From: Pseudomonas fulva
GTDB taxonomy: Bacteria > Pseudomonadota > Gammaproteobacteria > Pseudomonadales > Pseudomonadaceae
Reading direction: 5' to 3'
DNA: 64,000 bases
Assembly: GCF_015680705.1 (NCBI RefSeq)
Contig: NZ_JADNYP010000017.1
Coordinates: 1-64,000, forward strand
The position numbers were made by a program, and so were the translations under genes. Below the pieces are notes generated by a model. That model searched no databases, had not been told where the DNA came from, and worked only from the letters and a program-made list of their open reading frames with translations. Positions 63,103 to 64,000 of the stretch are shown here, in pieces. The first letter of the stretch is position 1. Every line of letters starts with the position of its first letter.

Positions 63103-64000
63103 ATGCGCGACGCACTCGATCTGAATACCGTCCGTGTCTATGCGGCAGTTGTTGATGAGCAGAGCTTTGCTGGCGCATCGCGTCTCTTGGCCATGCCGTC
63201 CTCCAACGTCAGCCGCCACGTTGCCGCTCTGGAGCGCAAACTCGGCACACGCCTGCTGGAGCGAAGCACCCGTCACCTGCGTATGACGGAGGCCGGTCGA
63301 CTACTCTACGAACGAGCGAAGCCCCTGCTCGACGCGCTGCTCGCCACGCAGGAAGAGTTGGGCGCGGTACAGCGCGAACTGTGTGGTCCTCTGAAGATGT
63401 GCATGCCTGGGGAGGCACCAAGGCTGCTGGCTCCCATCCTCGCCGAGTTCTGTAGCCTCCATCCAGGCATCGAGCTCGAATGTGATACTCGGATGACCGG
63501 GCTGGAGATACTTCGAGAGGACGTCGACCTTTCCATCATCTTCCACCGGGGCGATCAGGAGGACAGTGCTTTCATCACCCGCGAACTCGCCACACTGCCC
63601 AGCATCGTGGTTGCCGCCCCCTCCTTGCTGGCCAGAACCGGCATGCCACGCCATGTACGCGAACTGAAATCTCTGCCCTGCATCACTACCCTCAGTGCGC
63701 TGAAGGGCCAGCCCTGGCAGTTTCAGGACGCTTTGGGTCAAATCGTCAAGGTGCCGGTCCGCAGCCGCTACCGCGTCAACAGCGGAGAACTTGCCGTGGC
63801 AGGCGCACGGCAAGGCATCGGCTTCGCGATCGTGGCGGCTTATCCCTGCCAGGAAGATCTTGCTACGGGCCGATTGCAGGAGGTACCACTGGACCTGTGC
63901 CCCGCGCCACTGCAACTGCTGGGAGCCTATAGCCATCGCCACTCCGTGACTGCGCGTGTCCGCGCGCTGCTGGAACTGATACAAGTACGGTTGGCTGGAT
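63103..64000 (+). CDS. LysR-family transcriptional regulator, 3' end outside window
   Basis: Open frame from ATG 63103 through the last base of the window (299 codons, no stop). N-terminal winged HTH: LDLNTVRVYAAVVDEQSFAGAS with MPSSNVSRHVAALERKLGTRLLERSTR; then the effector-binding domain (GPLKMCMPGEAPRLLAPILAEF and DVDLSIIFHRGDQEDS). It resembles the AaeR/DmlR-like group. Divergent from the flavin monooxygenase remnant, which it may once have regulated. It should end within a few codons of the window edge. Confidence 0.9.
   Translation, partial: MRDALDLNTVRVYAAVVDEQSFAGASRLLAMPSSNVSRHVAALERKLGTRLLERSTRHLRMTEAGRLLYERAKPLLDALLATQEELGAVQRELCGPLKMCMPGEAPRLLAPILAEFCSLHPGIELECDTRMTGLEILREDVDLSIIFHRGDQEDSAFITRELATLPSIVVAAPSLLARTGMPRHVRELKSLPCITTLSALKGQPWQFQDALGQIVKVPVRSRYRVNSGELAVAGARQGIGFAIVAAYPCQEDLATGRLQEVPLDLCPAPLQLLGAYSHRHSVTARVRALLELIQVRLAG

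Overview
The window is a 64 kb piece of a GC-rich pseudomonad chromosome. Protein sequences and gene order fit the Pseudomonas putida group: ilvD, tcyP, folA, cadA/cadR, thyA-lgt, ptsP-rppH, ilvA, rpiA, serA, the cysAWT-sbp-oscA sulfate operon, a TriABC-like efflux operon and the spu/pot polyamine locus. The synteny statement is from memory of that group, not from a search.

Layout. 1-7 kb: end of ilvD, a small secreted protein, the cystine symporter TcyP, folA, and a membrane protein/GTPase pair (DUF2868/DUF3482). 7.1-7.5 kb: a small conserved gene broken by a frameshift. 7.6-10.4 kb: divergent cadA/cadR zinc-cadmium resistance with a clear MerR-type operator. 10.4-19.9 kb: housekeeping genes (thyA, lgt, a TSUP permease, an NRDE protein, ptsP, rppH, a HAD phosphatase, ilvA, rpiA). 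20-29.5 kb: two SdiA-regulated-like paralogues, an FAH-fold enzyme with D-2-hydroxyglutarate dehydrogenase divergent from serA, a short periplasmic binding protein, an EF-Tu prolyl hydroxylase (PPHD), a DUF2059 protein, a lipase-like hydrolase and a sugar O-acetyltransferase.

29.5-31.3 kb is an AT-richer accessory patch. It holds a PAAR-domain protein whose frame is interrupted, followed in the original frame by a glycine-zipper segment and then by an overlapping small membrane protein. I read this as a damaged type VI secretion effector with a candidate immunity partner. 31.3-46 kb carries sulfur genes (a MetQ-like binding protein, an SfnR-like sigma-54 activator without a visible HTH, an RBBP9-type hydrolase, cysAWT-sbp-oscA), an M48 protease/membrane protein pair, and an RND pump with two lipoprotein adaptors. 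46.2-56.5 kb is the polyamine uptake and gamma-glutamylation locus, spuBCDEFGH with divergent spuI and without spuA. Most of its longer intergenic gaps contain strong GC hairpins.

56.66-64 kb is a second accessory segment anchored at tRNA-Arg(CCG). A tyrosine integrase just downstream is inactivated by a one-base deletion. It is followed by a FecI-FecR-TonB receptor iron-signalling cassette, remnants of a flavin monooxygenase and NTF2-fold genes, and a divergent LysR regulator that runs off the window end.

Functionally the window combines branched-chain amino acid, serine and folate/thymidylate housekeeping with nutrient scavenging (cystine, sulfate, methionine-type sulfur, polyamines, siderophore iron), metal and drug efflux, and two small regions of gene gain and decay. 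I saw no rRNA, CRISPR array, insertion sequence or phage structural gene.
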